Assembly: GCA_002690865.1 (NCBI GenBank)
Contig: NZGG01000001.1
Span: 1-64,000 of the forward strand
From: Gammaproteobacteria bacterium
GTDB taxonomy: Bacteria; Pseudomonadota; Gammaproteobacteria; Pseudomonadales; Azotimanducaceae
Direction: 5' to 3'
DNA: 64,000 bases
Position 1 is the stretch's first letter. Each line of letters begins with the position of its first letter. Below, piece after piece: positions 18,398 through 29,442 of this stretch. The notes under the pieces are model-generated. The model worked only from the letters and a program-made list of their open reading frames with translations. It was not told the origin of the DNA and did no database searches. Position numbers and translations under genes: made by a program.

Positions 18398-20797
18398 TCA
18401 GTCCCTTAAGCTAGCTCCTAGTTTCGATTTTAAGGAGGAAACGATCTTGCTAATGGATTGGTTAATTTCCTCATCATTAAGAGTGCGGGAACCATGACGG
18501 AAGGTCAAGCCCATTGCAATACTTTTTCTATTAGTATCAATGCCTTTGCCTTGATAAACATCAAATAACTTTAGGTTTACGAGACTCTCATCGTTTACGG
18601 AATAAATACATGTTATCAAATTCTCAGCAGTCACACTCTGATCCACGATGATGGCGACATCTCTTCGGACTTCAGGGAACTTAGACAATAACTCTACCTT
18701 CGGGACCACTTTATTAGTAATTGCTTCCACTTTTAACTCAAAAAGATAAACAGGGCTGCGAATAACTAAGGCTTTCTGCACTCTAGGATCTAATAGCCCC
18801 AGATATCCTACTAATTCTTCATCTCTTCTAATTTCTGCGGCCTGGCCAGCCTGCAATCCGGGGTGCGAAACTGGCATCAATTCGAACTTCGCAGAAGTAA
18901 GCGCCAAAATACTTTCTAGATCTCCCTTTACGTCATAAAAATCAATCATATTTCGATCATTTGCCCAATTTTCTGCCCGACGTGAGCCACAGGCTACTCC
19001 CCCAACAGTTTTTTCTTGCAGGATATTTGTAAAACCAATCTCAGAAATACCTTTAGCCTGCTCAAAACGCAATCCTACTTCAAACAATCGGACTCTGTCA
19101 TGTTGCCGATTAAGATTGTAGATTAGGGATTTAAGCAACCCTGTCCACAATGTCGTTCGCATTACCGACATATCCAAGGAGAGCGGGTTCGCCAGTTTCA
19201 GAGGGTCCTTCTCTGGATCAAGTAACGTCTCGATCTCGGGATCAACAAAGCTATAGTTAATAGTTTCCTGGTAACCTCTAGCAACCAATTGACTTCGAAT
19301 ACGCCCTAAGGGAATTTCACTTTCGTCGTTACTGCGCATCTTAAGTGAGGTAATGGGAGTTCTAACGGGCAGCGAGTTGTAACCGTAGACCCTACTGATT
19401 TCCTCAATAAGATCTGCTTCAATAGAGATATCAAAGCGATGTGAAGGTGCCTTGACTATCCAGTATGTGTTATTTCCAGCTTCTGAACATCTGAACCCAA
19501 AGCCCAAGCGCTCCAAAATACCTTCAATCGTACTGGCGTCAATTGCAACGCCTAGCAATTTCTCCACACGACTAGCCCGCAATTTAACTTCTTCCATCTC
19601 AGGTAAATATTGAGTTTGTGCGCAATCGTTCAAAGGTCCCGCTTCTCCTCCAACAATCGCTATTAGTAATTCTGTCGCGCGCTCCATCGCAGAAATCTGG
19701 CCTTGCCAATCTACACCACGCTCAAAACGATGAGCCGCATCCGAGCTCAAACCATAAGAGCGAGCACGCCCGGCAATAGCAGAAGGTGCGAACCAGGCAC
19801 TTTCAAGAAGGATATTTTTTGTGCTCGAGGTTACCGACGTGGTTAATCCTCCCATCACACCCCCGATTCCGACAGGACCATTACCGTCGGTGATCAATAA
19901 TGTTTCCTCAGTTAAAATAACATCTTGGCCATTTAAAAGCGTAATTCGCTCCCCTTCGTCAGATTGTCTAACTACAATTTTTTCTTTCAATTGATTTAGG
20001 TCATACGCATGCATGGGCTGATTTAGCTCTAACATTACGTAATTGGTAACATCGACTACAGGGTCAATACTTCTTATGCCACTTCGTCTAAGCTTCTCCT
20101 TTATCCTCAGCGGGGTTAATGCATTTATATTAATATTACGTAATACTCGACTCACAAAACGGGGGCATGTCTCCGGATGGCCAAGCTCTACTGGAAAGAT
20201 ATCTTCAACAACAGGAGCGATACAACGATCTTCAGGGTAGGAAACATCAATCTTATTTATAAGCCCTGTCTCTCGCGCTAAACCAACAATTCCAAGGCAG
20301 TCACTTCGATTCGGTGTAAGATCAAGATCGATAACATTATCGTCTAAATTGAGGAAATGACGCACATCTTCGCCAACTGGAGCATCAAAGGGAAATTCCA
20401 TCAAGCCTTCGTGAAAATCACTAATTCCCAATTCACGCTCTGAGCAGAGCATGCCAAAAGAATCTACACCTCTAAGCTTAGCTTTTTTGATCTTTTCTTT
20501 GCCAAGCTTTGCTCCAACGAGAGCAAAGGGTACTTTAATACCAGTCCTAGCGTTAGGTGCACCGCAAACCACCTGTAACTCTTCAGAGCCACTATTCACT
20601 TTGCAAACTAAAAGTTTCTCTGCATCTGGATGTCTATCAGTCTGCACTATCTCACCAATAATAACCTTGCTAAATTTACTGGCCACAGGCGCAAAACCAT
20701 CCACCTCTAGACCAGCCATTGTCAGTTGGTGAACAAGTTCCTCTGTAGTTATAGGTGGATCAACAAACTCTCTTAACCAAGCTTCACTAAATTTCAT
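18398..20797 (-). CDS. pheT: Phenylalanine-tRNA ligase beta subunit
   Basis: A 799-residue PheT with the N-terminal [14 protein letters not shown] start, an EMAP-like tRNA-binding domain (VVCGAPNAR), B3/B4 editing region, B5 domain, catalytic-like core and C-terminal anticodon-binding ferredoxin-fold domain ([12 protein letters not shown]). With PheS it charges tRNA-Phe. I start at the ATG at 20797, where homology begins and a GGGAAAG site precedes it; an in-frame upstream start at 20839 would add 14 unrelated residues. Downstream of pheS and directly followed by ihfA, as in other gammaproteobacteria. Nothing is missing. Confidence 0.97.
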   Translation of the reverse strand: MKFSEAWLREFVDPPITTEELVHQLTMAGLEVDGFAPVASKFSKVIIGEIVQTDRHPDAEKLLVCKVNSGSEELQVVCGAPNARTGIKVPFALVGAKLGKEKIKKAKLRGVDSFGMLCSERELGISDFHEGLMEFPFDAPVGEDVRHFLNLDDNVIDLDLTPNRSDCLGIVGLARETGLINKIDVSYPEDRCIAPVVEDIFPVELGHPETCPRFVSRVLRNININALTPLRIKEKLRRSGIRSIDPVVDVTNYVMLELNQPMHAYDLNQLKEKIVVRQSDEGERITLLNGQDVILTEETLLITDGNGPVGIGGVMGGLTTSVTSSTKNILLESAWFAPSAIAGRARSYGLSSDAAHRFERGVDWQGQISAMERATELLIAIVGGEAGPLNDCAQTQYLPEMEEVKLRASRVEKLLGVAIDASTIEGILERLGFGFRCSEAGNNTYWIVKAPSHRFDISIEADLIEEISRVYGYNSLPVRTPITSLKMRSNDESEIPLGRIRSQLVARGYQETINYSFVDPEIETLLDPEKDPLKLANPLSLDMSVMRTTLWTGLLKSLIYNLNRQHDRVRLFEVGLRFEQAKGISEIGFTNILQEKTVGGVACGSRRAENWANDRNMIDFYDVKGDLESILALTSAKFELMPVSHPGLQAGQAAEIRRDEELVGYLGLLDPRVQKALVIRSPVYLFELKVEAITNKVVPKVELLSKFPEVRRDVAIIVDQSVTAENLITCIYSVNDESLVNLKLFDVYQGKGIDTNRKSIAMGLTFRHGSRTLNDEEINQSISKIVSSLKSKLGASLRD

Positions 20798-20883
20798 AAT
20801 TCTTTCCCAGCTAAAATAAGGCAAGGGTTGAGCGAACACCGAAATCCCAGTAATAACAGGTGAATTCTTAGGCCCAAAATAAA

Positions 20884-21915
<1,032 letters not shown>

Positions 21916-21965
21916 TTATTTTCCATAGGGATGAAGCGGCCAACCTGAAAGTTAAGCCAGACAAA

Positions 21966-22325
21966 TTAGGCAGCTAATACTTCCTTCGCCTTCTCAGCCA
22001 ACGCTGCAAAAGCCTCTTTTTCATTAACTGCGAGATCTGCGAGAACACGCCGGTCGATTTCAACATTCTTCTGTTTGAGTCCGTTGATCATTCGACTATA
22101 AGATAATCCATTTTCGCGAGCTGCTGCATTGATGCGCTGTATCCATAAACCGCGAAACATCCTCTTACGGACTTTTCGGTCACGATAAGCGTACTGACCC
22201 GCTTTAGTAACTGCCTGCTTGGCTACACGAAAGACTCTACTGCGAGCCCCATAGTAGCCCTTAGCCTTTTTCAGAACTTTCTTATGTTTACGGTGAGCCG
22301 TTACACCTCTTTTCACTCTTGGCAT
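21966..22325 (-). CDS. rplT: 50S ribosomal protein L20
   Basis: A 119-residue ribosomal protein L20, beginning [23 protein letters not shown] with the basic N-terminal tail, then [22 protein letters not shown] and the globular C-terminal domain. L20 binds 23S rRNA early in large-subunit assembly and in many bacteria represses its own operon. It follows rpmI by 14 bases. Full length and fully conserved; no regulatory structure was identified by eye. Confidence 0.98.
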   Translation of the reverse strand: MPRVKRGVTAHRKHKKVLKKAKGYYGARSRVFRVAKQAVTKAGQYAYRDRKVRKRMFRGLWIQRINAAARENGLSYSRMINGLKQKNVEIDRRVLADLAVNEKEAFAALAEKAKEVLAA

Positions 22326-22339
22326 TTTTTTCTCCTACC

Positions 22340-22531
22340 TTAATCGCCTAGCAAGCGTCGGATTAGTGACACATCACTCTTGGCAACGTCTTGCATTGCT
22401 CGAAGCTGCCTTTTTCTTTTTGTACTTTTTTTGGTCAGGATATGACTCCTATGTGACTGTCGGTGCTTATAACCATTCGCGGTTTTCTTAAACCGCTTCG
22501 CTGCACCACTACTACTTTTCATTTTCGGCAT
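22340..22531 (-). CDS. rpmI: 50S ribosomal protein L35
   Basis: A 63-residue ribosomal protein L35 starting [20 protein letters not shown] and ending in the usual basic C-terminus. I place the start at the ATG at 22531, with GGAGG six bases upstream, rather than the in-frame upstream start at 22546, which would add five residues absent from the family. It sits between infC and rplT, the conserved infC-rpmI-rplT order. The infC-rpmI gap contains a TATAAT hexamer without a good -35, so an extra promoter is only a weak possibility. Confidence 0.97.
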   Translation of the reverse strand: MPKMKSSSGAAKRFKKTANGYKHRQSHRSHILTKKSTKRKRQLRAMQDVAKSDVSLIRRLLGD

Positions 22532-22619
22532 ATCTAACCTCCGCATTATAGCGTTTCACCGCGATCTGTATTGGGGGACACTATCATGACGTTAATTGAT
22601 CCCATTATTTTTTTCTATC

Positions 22620-23162
22620 TCAAGCTGTTGCCTGTTTACCCTTCTTTTTACTATTTGGAGCGAGAACCATGGTGAGCTGACGACCTTCCATTTTTGGATG
22701 TGCCTCCACTGTGCCTATCTCTGCCAAGTCAACCTCAATGCGCTTTAGAAGATCCATGCCCAGTTCTTGATGCGCCATCTCGCGCCCTCTAAACCTAAGA
22801 GTAACTTTCGCTTTGTCACCATCGTTTAAAAAACGCGTTAGGTTACGGAGTTTAACCTGATAGTCCCCTTCCTCAGTACCAGGGCGAAACTTCATTTCTT
22901 TAACATGCATCCGCTTCTGTTTCTTCTTGGCTGCTGCCTTATCTTTCTTACTCTCAAATAACTGCTTACCATAATCTAGGATCTTGCAAACTATCGGATC
23001 CCCGTCCGGAGCAATTTCTACAAGATCTAAACCCGCTTCTGCAGCTGCTTTAAGTGCCTCTGCAATAGGGACAATACCGACCTGTTTGCTATCGGCCGCG
23101 ATCAATCGGACATTTTCAGCATCGATTTCCTCGTTTATCCGAGCTCTCTTTGACTCTTTAAT
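22620..23162 (-). CDS. infC: Translation initiation factor IF-3, AUU start
   Basis: A 180-residue IF-3, the same length as E. coli IF-3, if read from ATT at 23162. A GAGGAG ribosome-binding site lies seven bases upstream of this ATT, and the first residues ([12 protein letters not shown]) match the conserved IF-3 N-terminus. Later TTG codons (for example 23105) would remove conserved sequence. The N-domain, a basic linker ([20 protein letters not shown]) and the C-domain with [11 protein letters not shown] and [12 protein letters not shown] are intact. AUU initiation of infC is known to allow IF-3 to limit its own translation. It lies 72 bases after thrS and before rpmI. Confidence 0.97.
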   Translation of the reverse strand: MKESKRARINEEIDAENVRLIAADSKQVGIVPIAEALKAAAEAGLDLVEIAPDGDPIVCKILDYGKQLFESKKDKAAAKKKQKRMHVKEMKFRPGTEEGDYQVKLRNLTRFLNDGDKAKVTLRFRGREMAHQELGMDLLKRIEVDLAEIGTVEAHPKMEGRQLTMVLAPNSKKKGKQATA

Positions 23163-23234
23163 ACACTTGCTCCTCTAATTCGGCGGTATCCTGGGACCCA
23201 CCCCTTCCAATTTAGGGCCGGTATTATAGCAAAC

Positions 23235-25157
23235 TCAAACGATTCTTCCCCGTTTTTCTACCTCAGATTTCAAAAGATCCATAAAATCATCAATAAGCAT
23301 TACTCCTAAATCCAACCCGTTTCTGGAACGCACCGCTAATGTATTATTTTCCATCTCCCGATCTCCAACAACAAGCAAGTAAGGTACTTTCTGAAGAGTA
23401 TGCTCCCGAATCTTAAAACCGACCTTCTCATTCCTGAGATCTGTCTCTACTCGAAAGCCTTGTTGTCTCAACATTGTTGCAACATCAGAGACATAGTCTT
23501 TTTGACTCTCAGAGATATTGCAGAGCATCGCCTGGGTCGGGGCCAGCCAAACAGGGAAATCACCGGTGTAGTGCTCGATCAATATACCTATAAATCGCTC
23601 CAGCGAGCCAAACAAAGCGCGATGAAGCATCACCGGACGCCTATCACGATTACCCTGCTCATCAACATATGTGATGTCAAACCTTTCCGGTAAATTCATA
23701 TCAACTTGAAGCGTGCCACACTGCCAGTCACGCCCAATGGCATCGCGAAGTACAAACTCTAATTTAGGACCATAAAAAGCACCTTCCCCCGGATAAAGAA
23801 CGTAATCCAAACCCATGACATCAAGTGCGTTAATTAGGGCGCCTTCAAGCTTATCCCAGACTTCGTCACTTCCGATTCGTTTTTTGGGTCGAGTAGATAG
23901 CTTAATCACAATCTCCTCAAAACCAAAATCCTTGTAGATATCCAGTACAAGAGCGACCACATCGATACACTCTGCCTCCATTTGCTGTTCAGTACAGTAA
24001 ATGTGTGCGTCATCTTGGGTAAAATGACGCACCCGCATTAGTCCATGCAACGCTCCGGATGGCTCGTACCGATGCACCTTGCCAAATTCAGCCATACGCA
24101 AAGGCAGATCTCGATAACTCTTAAGCCCCTGAGAAAACATCGATACGGAGCCTGGACAATTCATCGGTTTCAGCGCAAAGATACGCTCGTCCTCAGTTTG
24201 GGTCGAAAACATATGCTCACGGTAGTTAAACCAATGACCAGAGGTTTCCCACAAACGTCTATCCATAACATCCGGAGTATTTACCTCAACGTAGCCAACC
24301 GCCTTCTGACGTTTGCGCATATACTCTAAAAGTTCAAGAAATAAGGTCCAGCCTTTCGGGTGCCAAAACACAGAACCTGGAGCTTCATCACTGAAGTGAA
24401 ACAGGTCAAGTTTTCGCCCTAATTTTCGATGATCACGTTTTTCAGATTCTTCAACTTTCTTGAGGTGATTTTTTAAGCTTTTTTTATCACCCCAAGCAGT
24501 ACCATAAATACGCTGAAGCATCTCGTTCTGGGAGTCGCCTCGCCAATAAGCACCAGAAACTTTCGTAAGCTTAAAGTGCGGTAAGAATCTAGTATTTGGG
24601 ACGTGCGGACCGATGCACATATCCAAGTATTCTTGGTGATAGTATAATCCCATTTCTGTTTCTTCCGGCATATCGTCTATAAGTCTTAACTTGTATTCTT
24701 CCTCCCGTTCCACAAATTTAGCAATTACTTCATCTCTAGCTGTAATTTCCTTGACGATATCGTATTCCGTAGATATCAAGAGGTTCATCCTCTCTTCAAT
24801 CTTATGCAGATCTTCGGTTGAGAAAGGGGTGTCTATGGCAATGTCGTAATAGAATCCATCTTCTATAACGGGACCAATTACCATCTTCGCACTAGGATAA
24901 AGTTGCTTTACCGCATGACCTATCAAATGAGCGCAGGAGTGCCTTATGATATCAACGCCTTCCTTATCTTTGGATGTTATGATTCGGACAGTTGAATCAC
25001 ACTCAATTAAATCACTCGCATCGCACAAGGAACCATTCACTTCTCCTGCAATTGTCGCCTTTGCTAATCCCGGCCCGATAGATTTTGCTAAATCATACAC
25101 GGACAGTGACGTGTCGAATTCTTTCTTATTTCCATCAGGCAGTGTTACACAAAACAT
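23235..25157 (-). CDS. thrS: Threonine-tRNA ligase
   Basis: A 640-residue class II synthetase: TGS domain ([15 protein letters not shown] onward), the second N-terminal editing domain with [11 protein letters not shown], catalytic core with the zinc-site stretch [32 protein letters not shown] and TQDDAHIYC, and a C-terminal anticodon-binding domain. It charges tRNA-Thr and edits Ser-tRNA-Thr. It is 68 bases downstream of tRNA-Val on the same strand and 72 bases upstream of infC, the classic order. Full length, and the ATG is well supported by homology. Confidence 0.98.
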   Translation of the reverse strand: MFCVTLPDGNKKEFDTSLSVYDLAKSIGPGLAKATIAGEVNGSLCDASDLIECDSTVRIITSKDKEGVDIIRHSCAHLIGHAVKQLYPSAKMVIGPVIEDGFYYDIAIDTPFSTEDLHKIEERMNLLISTEYDIVKEITARDEVIAKFVEREEEYKLRLIDDMPEETEMGLYYHQEYLDMCIGPHVPNTRFLPHFKLTKVSGAYWRGDSQNEMLQRIYGTAWGDKKSLKNHLKKVEESEKRDHRKLGRKLDLFHFSDEAPGSVFWHPKGWTLFLELLEYMRKRQKAVGYVEVNTPDVMDRRLWETSGHWFNYREHMFSTQTEDERIFALKPMNCPGSVSMFSQGLKSYRDLPLRMAEFGKVHRYEPSGALHGLMRVRHFTQDDAHIYCTEQQMEAECIDVVALVLDIYKDFGFEEIVIKLSTRPKKRIGSDEVWDKLEGALINALDVMGLDYVLYPGEGAFYGPKLEFVLRDAIGRDWQCGTLQVDMNLPERFDITYVDEQGNRDRRPVMLHRALFGSLERFIGILIEHYTGDFPVWLAPTQAMLCNISESQKDYVSDVATMLRQQGFRVETDLRNEKVGFKIREHTLQKVPYLLVVGDREMENNTLAVRSRNGLDLGVMLIDDFMDLLKSEVEKRGRIV

Positions 25158-25225
25158 TTCTAATTATTTCTCTTAGACATAAATTTAAGTTTCTACTTTT
25201 TCTTCAAACCTTGACTGAATAACCA

Positions 25226-25302
25226 TGGTAGGAATGGTCGGATTCGAACCGACGACCCTCGCCTTGTCGAGGCGATGCTCTAACCAACTGAGCTACATTC
25301 CT
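25226..25302 (-). tRNA. tRNA-Val (anticodon GAC) with C33
   Basis: A 77-base cloverleaf on the minus strand with encoded CCA. Acceptor AGGAATG pairs with CATTCCT, the D arm is GCTC/GAGC, the anticodon stem TCGCC/GGCGA encloses loop TCGACAA, and the T arm GTCGG/CCGAC encloses TTCGAAT. The anticodon GAC gives valine, matching the tRNA-Val found upstream of thrS in Pseudomonas. Position 33, almost always U, reads C here, and positions 32 and 38 could pair to extend the stem. All other features are normal, so the gene looks functional. Confidence 0.93.
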
Positions 25303-25493
25303 ATCGTTATGATAACAATTGCACTTCAGTTCAATTTTTTACTAATGAAGAAAACGCAAATGTATTTTAGCTAAAAAGCTCTTCCTCGCCAATGTCATAG
25401 CGAAATCATATACACAAGATAAAATCAATAATAGCAAAGTTATCAATTAAGAGATTCTTTGCATAATTATCTAAGTTAGAAACACTTAAATTG

Positions 25494-25522
25494 GAAAAAA
25501 AAAGCCCTCATAACTGAGGGCT
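25494..25522 (-). terminator. Rho-independent terminator downstream of amtB
   Basis: On the minus strand an 8-bp perfect stem AGCCCTCA/TGAGGGCT with a four-base loop is followed directly by a run of at least eight T. It lies 56 bases after the amtB stop and upstream of tRNA-Val on the same strand, so it separates the ammonium transporter transcript from the tRNA-Val/thrS operon. Confidence 0.9.
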
Positions 25523-25577
25523 AAAGAGAGATAAGGGCGGGAGAAGCCCCCAGAAGAGGACCTCTCCCTAGGGGAAC

Positions 25578-26852
25578 TTAACCTTTGAACTCTGGATAGG
25601 CCGCTGGTGTCATCTCGGTCGCATCAAGACCTTCTAGCTCTTCAGCTTCCGAAACTCGAATTCCTATGAGAGCCTTAAGGACAAACCAAATTACTCCGCT
25701 GGCAACAAAGACCCAGACAAAAATTGTGAGCGCACCTATAATCTGTCCGGAAAATGTCGCACCATCATTGGTCAGAGGAACTAGAAGCAATCCTAACAAA
25801 CCGCAAGTTCCATGAACCGATATTGCTCCAACAGGGTCATCAATTTTAATCTTGTCTAAGAACATTATCGAGAAGACAACTAGGACGCCGCCCATTGCGC
25901 CAAAAACAGTTGCCAAAATAGGCGTTGGAGTAGACGGCTCTGCAGTAATCGCCACTAGCCCCGCTAAAGCACCGTTCAGAACCATAGTAAGATCTGATTT
26001 TCCGTATAATAGTTTGGAGATTAGTAAGGCCGCTATGGCACCCCCTGCCGCCGCCGTATTCGTGTTAAGAAACACCATTGCCACTGCGTTTGCACTGGCC
26101 GCATCCCCTAACTTAAGCACAGATCCTCCGTTAAAACCGAACCAGCCGAGCCAGAGGATAAAGACGCCAAGCGTCGCTAATGGCATATTAGCTCCGCCAA
26201 TTGCATTTACCTCTCCGTTGGGACCAAATTTCCCTGTTCTTGCTCCTAGAAGCAGAACTCCGGATAAAGCCGCTGCTGCACCTGCCATGTGAACAATCCC
26301 AGATCCTGCAAAGTCAGAGAAACCCAGATCACCGAGATTGTATAGTCCGAAAACATCAGCTCCATTCCAAGTCCAAGACCCCTCCATAGGGTAAATGAAT
26401 CCCGTCATGACGACAGCAAAGGCAAAGAAAGCCCATATCTTCATCCTCTCAGCAACAGCTCCTGAAATAATTGACATTGCTGTCGCGACGAAAACCACCT
26501 GAAAAAAGAAATCAGAAGCATTTGCATAGACGGAACCACCGTCGAAACCTGCCTCAACTGATTCCGCTATAACAGCAGCCGTTAATCCGTCGGATGTTGC
26601 CGCCCCATCCAGCGCGATGCCCTCTAGTAAAACGTTTCCGCCATACATGATTGCGTAGCCACACACCAAATACATCACACAGGAGATAGAAAATAGCACA
26701 ATGTTTTTCGCCAGAATCGTTGACGTATTTTTCTGACGGACCAAGCCGGCTTCGAGCATTGCAAAGCCCGCCGCCATCCACATTACTAAAGCTCCGCACA
26801 CCAAAAAATAGAAGGTGTCCATTGCATATTGAAGTTCGTATATCTGTTCCAT
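25578..26852 (-). CDS. amtB: Ammonium transporter
   Basis: A 424-residue Amt/Rh channel protein with about eleven hydrophobic segments. The twin-histidine pore is represented by GSGIVHMAGAAAAL and ISVHGTCGLLG, and the N-terminus has MAAGFAMLEAGLVRQKN, typical of the family. It conducts ammonium across the inner membrane. No glnK-type PII gene is adjacent, unlike many bacteria where glnK-amtB form an operon. The gene stands alone, with its own terminator downstream and a sigma-54 promoter plus an NtrC-like site upstream, so it should be induced by nitrogen limitation. Confidence 0.95.
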   Translation of the reverse strand: MEQIYELQYAMDTFYFLVCGALVMWMAAGFAMLEAGLVRQKNTSTILAKNIVLFSISCVMYLVCGYAIMYGGNVLLEGIALDGAATSDGLTAAVIAESVEAGFDGGSVYANASDFFFQVVFVATAMSIISGAVAERMKIWAFFAFAVVMTGFIYPMEGSWTWNGADVFGLYNLGDLGFSDFAGSGIVHMAGAAAALSGVLLLGARTGKFGPNGEVNAIGGANMPLATLGVFILWLGWFGFNGGSVLKLGDAASANAVAMVFLNTNTAAAGGAIAALLISKLLYGKSDLTMVLNGALAGLVAITAEPSTPTPILATVFGAMGGVLVVFSIMFLDKIKIDDPVGAISVHGTCGLLGLLLVPLTNDGATFSGQIIGALTIFVWVFVASGVIWFVLKALIGIRVSEAEELEGLDATEMTPAAYPEFKG

Positions 26853-26894
26853 AAAGGTCCCCGCTCAAATCACATTATTGTTATCATCGTTGTA

Positions 26895-26912
26895 AGCAAA
26901 GGTAATGCCAAA
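26895..26912 (-). promoter_or_regulatory. Sigma-54 (RpoN) promoter for amtB
   Basis: The minus strand reads TTGGCATTACCTTTGCTT, with GG (26909-26908) and GC (26897-26896) separated by exactly ten bases, as in the -24/-12 consensus TGGCAC-N5-TTGC. The GC lies about 43 bases before the amtB ATG, leaving room for a transcription start. Position, spacing and gene function agree. Confidence 0.8.
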
Positions 26913-26956
26913 ATCTTTGAGGCCAGATAAATCAGGGGTTATACAGATTTACACAT

Positions 26957-26981
26957 TTAGGGCAAGACGCTACTGCCCTAA
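26957..26981. repeat. 25-bp spaced palindrome between NtrC-like site and sigma-54 promoter
   Basis: Perfect 8-bp arms TTAGGGCA and TGCCCTAA are separated by nine bases. The element is about 48 bases upstream of the sigma-54 -24 element. It does not match the NtrC consensus; it may be a second regulator site or a weak hairpin. Function unknown. Confidence 0.5.
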
Positions 26982-27004
26982 TTTGGATTATAACTTTTAA
27001 AATT

Positions 27005-27021
27005 TGCACCATATAATGGCA
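27005..27021. promoter_or_regulatory. NtrC-like enhancer site upstream of amtB
   Basis: The 17-base stretch TGCACCATATAATGGCA has one perfect half-site (TGCACC) and a second half matching four of six bases of the TGCACY-N5-RGTGCA consensus. It is about 100 bases upstream of the sigma-54 promoter, a normal enhancer distance. A second, weaker copy was not found. Confidence 0.5.
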
Positions 27022-27112
27022 AAAGAATTTTCGATAAAAAAAAGAAAATCATTACTATCAATACGGCATTGCGGATACTTCGGCAAAACAAATATCAACT
27101 AATCATGCCTTT

Positions 27113-29176
27113 TTAAGATATGTGGTCATGCGTTCCAACGAATTGACTACGAAGCCCCTCAATTTGATCACGAACTCCAGCAGCTTCTTCAAATGCCAAA
27201 TTCCTCGCATATTCGAACATCTGTTTCTCCAAGGTCTCTATTTGCTTTTTAAATTCTTCTTGGTTTATCGGTTTGTTTAGAAGTTTCTCTTGGTCAGCAG
27301 CTCTCCCACTACCTTTATTTTTTCCTTGCAATCGAACACTACGAGCGCCCTCCATGATATCCGAAACATCCCTCTTAATGCTCTTAGGGATGATATTGTG
27401 TTTCTTGTTATATTCGATCTGCTTCTCGCGTCGTCGATCGGTCTCATCGATAGCTCTCTGCATGGAGTCCGTCACTTTATCTGCATACATGATAGCCTTC
27501 CCCTTGATATTGCGCGCTGCGCGTCCGATAGTCTGGATCAGCGAACGGTCAGACCTAAGGAAGCCTTCTTTATCAGCATCTAGTATCGCTACCAGCGAGA
27601 CTTCCGGCATATCAAGCCCTTCCCGCAATAAATTAATACCCACAAGAACATCAAATGCACCAAGCCTGAAGTCACGGATAATTTCTGTACGCTCTACGGT
27701 ATCGATATCTGAGTGCAGATAACGCACTCTCACACCATGCTCATCAAGATACTCAGTCAAATCTTCAGCCATCCGTTTAGTGAGTGTAGTAATAAGTACA
27801 CGCTCGTCCGTGGCTACACGCACATTAATTTCAGCCAAAACATTGTCGACCTGAGTTCGAGCAGAACGAACCTCAATTTCGGGATCGACTAAACCTGTCG
27901 GCCTCACAACTTGGTCAATAATCTGACCGGCTTTTTCCTTCTCATAAGGACCAGGTGTCGCAGAAACAAAGATCATCTGTGGAGCTAATCTCTCCCACTC
28001 ATCAAATCTTAGAGGACGATTATCGAGCGCTGAAGGCAACCGAAAACCGAAATCAACTAAAGTTTGTTTACGTGAACGGTCACCTTTATACATGGCACCC
28101 AATTGAGGGACACCCACATGCGATTCATCAATGACTAACAATGCATTATCAGGAAGATAATCATACAACGTGGGAGGAGCCTCACCCGCAGATCTTCCAG
28201 ACAAATAGCGAGAGTAATTTTCAATGCCCGTACAATAACCGAGTTCCTTTATCATCTCTAGATCAAAGTGGGTGCGCTGTTCTAACCGTTGCGCCTCTAC
28301 TAGCTTATTGTTATGTTTCAATACCTTCAAACGATCGCGTAATTCTTTACGAATTTCATCCAGCGCCCTCTCGATAGTCTCTCTAGGCGTCACATAATGG
28401 GACTTAGGGAAAATGGTGACTCTTGGAATACGACGAATAAGCTCTCCCGTCAATGGATCAAACAAGCAAATGCTCTCAATTTCATCATCAAAGAGCTCTA
28501 GTCTTATGGCCTCCTTCTCAGACTCTGCAGGGAATATATCGATCACATCACCACGAACACGATAGGTAGCACGTCGAAGTTCCAATTCATTGCGGGTATA
28601 TTGTAATTCTGCAAGTCGACGAAGAACCCAGCGCTGATCGACTTTGTCTCCCCGGTCCAGATGCATGACCATTTGCAAATAGGCCTTTGGGTCTCCTAAT
28701 CCATAGATAGAAGAAACTGACGCCACTACGATGGCATCTTCACGTTCTAATAGTGCTTTGGTTGCAGACAACCGCATTTGCTCAATATGTTCGTTTATTG
28801 CCGAATCTTTTTCGATATAGGTATCGGACGCAGGAACATAAGCTTCTGGCTGATAATAGTCGTAATAGGAAACGAAATATTCAACAGCATTGTTTGGGAA
28901 AAAATCTTTAAATTCACCATATAACTGGGCGGCCAAAGTTTTATTAGGAGCCATAATGAGTGCAGGCCGCTGAAGATTCTCAATCACATTGGCTATAGTG
29001 AATGTTTTCCCGGACCCCGTAACACCTAGCAAAGTTTGTGCAACTAGGCCGTTCTCTATGCCATCGGTAAGCTTAACGATTGCATTTGGCTGATCGCCTG
29101 CAGGTCGATAATCTGAATAGATCTTCAAGGACTCTCGTTTAATTTTGGAACTCCTAGCTTTAATCCAAAACTCCAC
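27113..29176 (-). CDS. uvrB: Excinuclease ABC subunit B
   Basis: A UvrB of up to 687 residues. It has helicase motif I GVTGSGKT, the beta-hairpin region [42 protein letters not shown] and the C-terminal UVR domain (about 645-680) that contacts UvrC. It verifies DNA damage and guides dual incision in nucleotide excision repair. The start is unsettled. The frame opens with GTG at 29176, but homology starts near residue 17 (TTG at 29128), and an ATT at 29143 has AGGAG seven bases upstream. No partner gene is adjacent. It lies downstream of and antiparallel to the tRNA-Asn gene. Confidence 0.96.
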   Translation of the reverse strand: MEFWIKARSSKIKRESLKIYSDYRPAGDQPNAIVKLTDGIENGLVAQTLLGVTGSGKTFTIANVIENLQRPALIMAPNKTLAAQLYGEFKDFFPNNAVEYFVSYYDYYQPEAYVPASDTYIEKDSAINEHIEQMRLSATKALLEREDAIVVASVSSIYGLGDPKAYLQMVMHLDRGDKVDQRWVLRRLAELQYTRNELELRRATYRVRGDVIDIFPAESEKEAIRLELFDDEIESICLFDPLTGELIRRIPRVTIFPKSHYVTPRETIERALDEIRKELRDRLKVLKHNNKLVEAQRLEQRTHFDLEMIKELGYCTGIENYSRYLSGRSAGEAPPTLYDYLPDNALLVIDESHVGVPQLGAMYKGDRSRKQTLVDFGFRLPSALDNRPLRFDEWERLAPQMIFVSATPGPYEKEKAGQIIDQVVRPTGLVDPEIEVRSARTQVDNVLAEINVRVATDERVLITTLTKRMAEDLTEYLDEHGVRVRYLHSDIDTVERTEIIRDFRLGAFDVLVGINLLREGLDMPEVSLVAILDADKEGFLRSDRSLIQTIGRAARNIKGKAIMYADKVTDSMQRAIDETDRRREKQIEYNKKHNIIPKSIKRDVSDIMEGARSVRLQGKNKGSGRAADQEKLLNKPINQEEFKKQIETLEKQMFEYARNLAFEEAAGVRDQIEGLRSQFVGTHDHIS

Positions 29177-29233
29177 CCCCAGATAAGTCTACCAAAATAA
29201 TAGTGAAGTAATGAACAATACGCCCCCGATAGG

Positions 29234-29263
29234 TTGACGTAAACAGGTAGGCAGAATTACAAT
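29234..29263 (+). promoter_or_regulatory. Sigma-70 promoter of tRNA-Asn
   Basis: TTGACG and TACAAT, each matching five of six consensus bases, are separated by 18 bases and end 16 bases before the tRNA 5' end. Orientation and distance fit a tRNA promoter. Confidence 0.6.
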
Positions 29264-29279
29264 CACCTTTTCTTGACGA

Positions 29280-29355
29280 TCCCCGATAGCTCAGTTGGTA
29301 GAGCAAATGACTGTTAATCATTGGGTCCCTGGTTCGAGCCCAGGTCGGGGAGCCA
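29280..29355 (+). tRNA. tRNA-Asn (anticodon GTT)
   Basis: A 76-base cloverleaf with encoded CCA. Acceptor TCCCCGA/TCGGGGA, D arm GCTC/GAGC, anticodon stem AATGA/TCATT with loop CTGTTAA (anticodon GTT), and T arm CCTGG/CCAGG. It is a single gene on the plus strand between two minus-strand genes, with its own promoter. Confidence 0.98.
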
Positions 29356-29442
29356 AATCTAATAAGGTATTGTTTCACTAACCAAAATAAAGTAAGTGAC
29401 TTCAGGCCTTCACTCTAAAAATCTTGCTAAAAATGATATTAG

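Noticed and set aside
20798..20839. 14-residue extension of PheT
   Set aside because: Homology begins at MKFSEAW, and GGGAAAG precedes that ATG.
22532..22619. Internal promoter with TATAAT before rpmI
   Set aside because: No acceptable -35 hexamer at 16-18 bases and no extended -10, so not listed as a feature.
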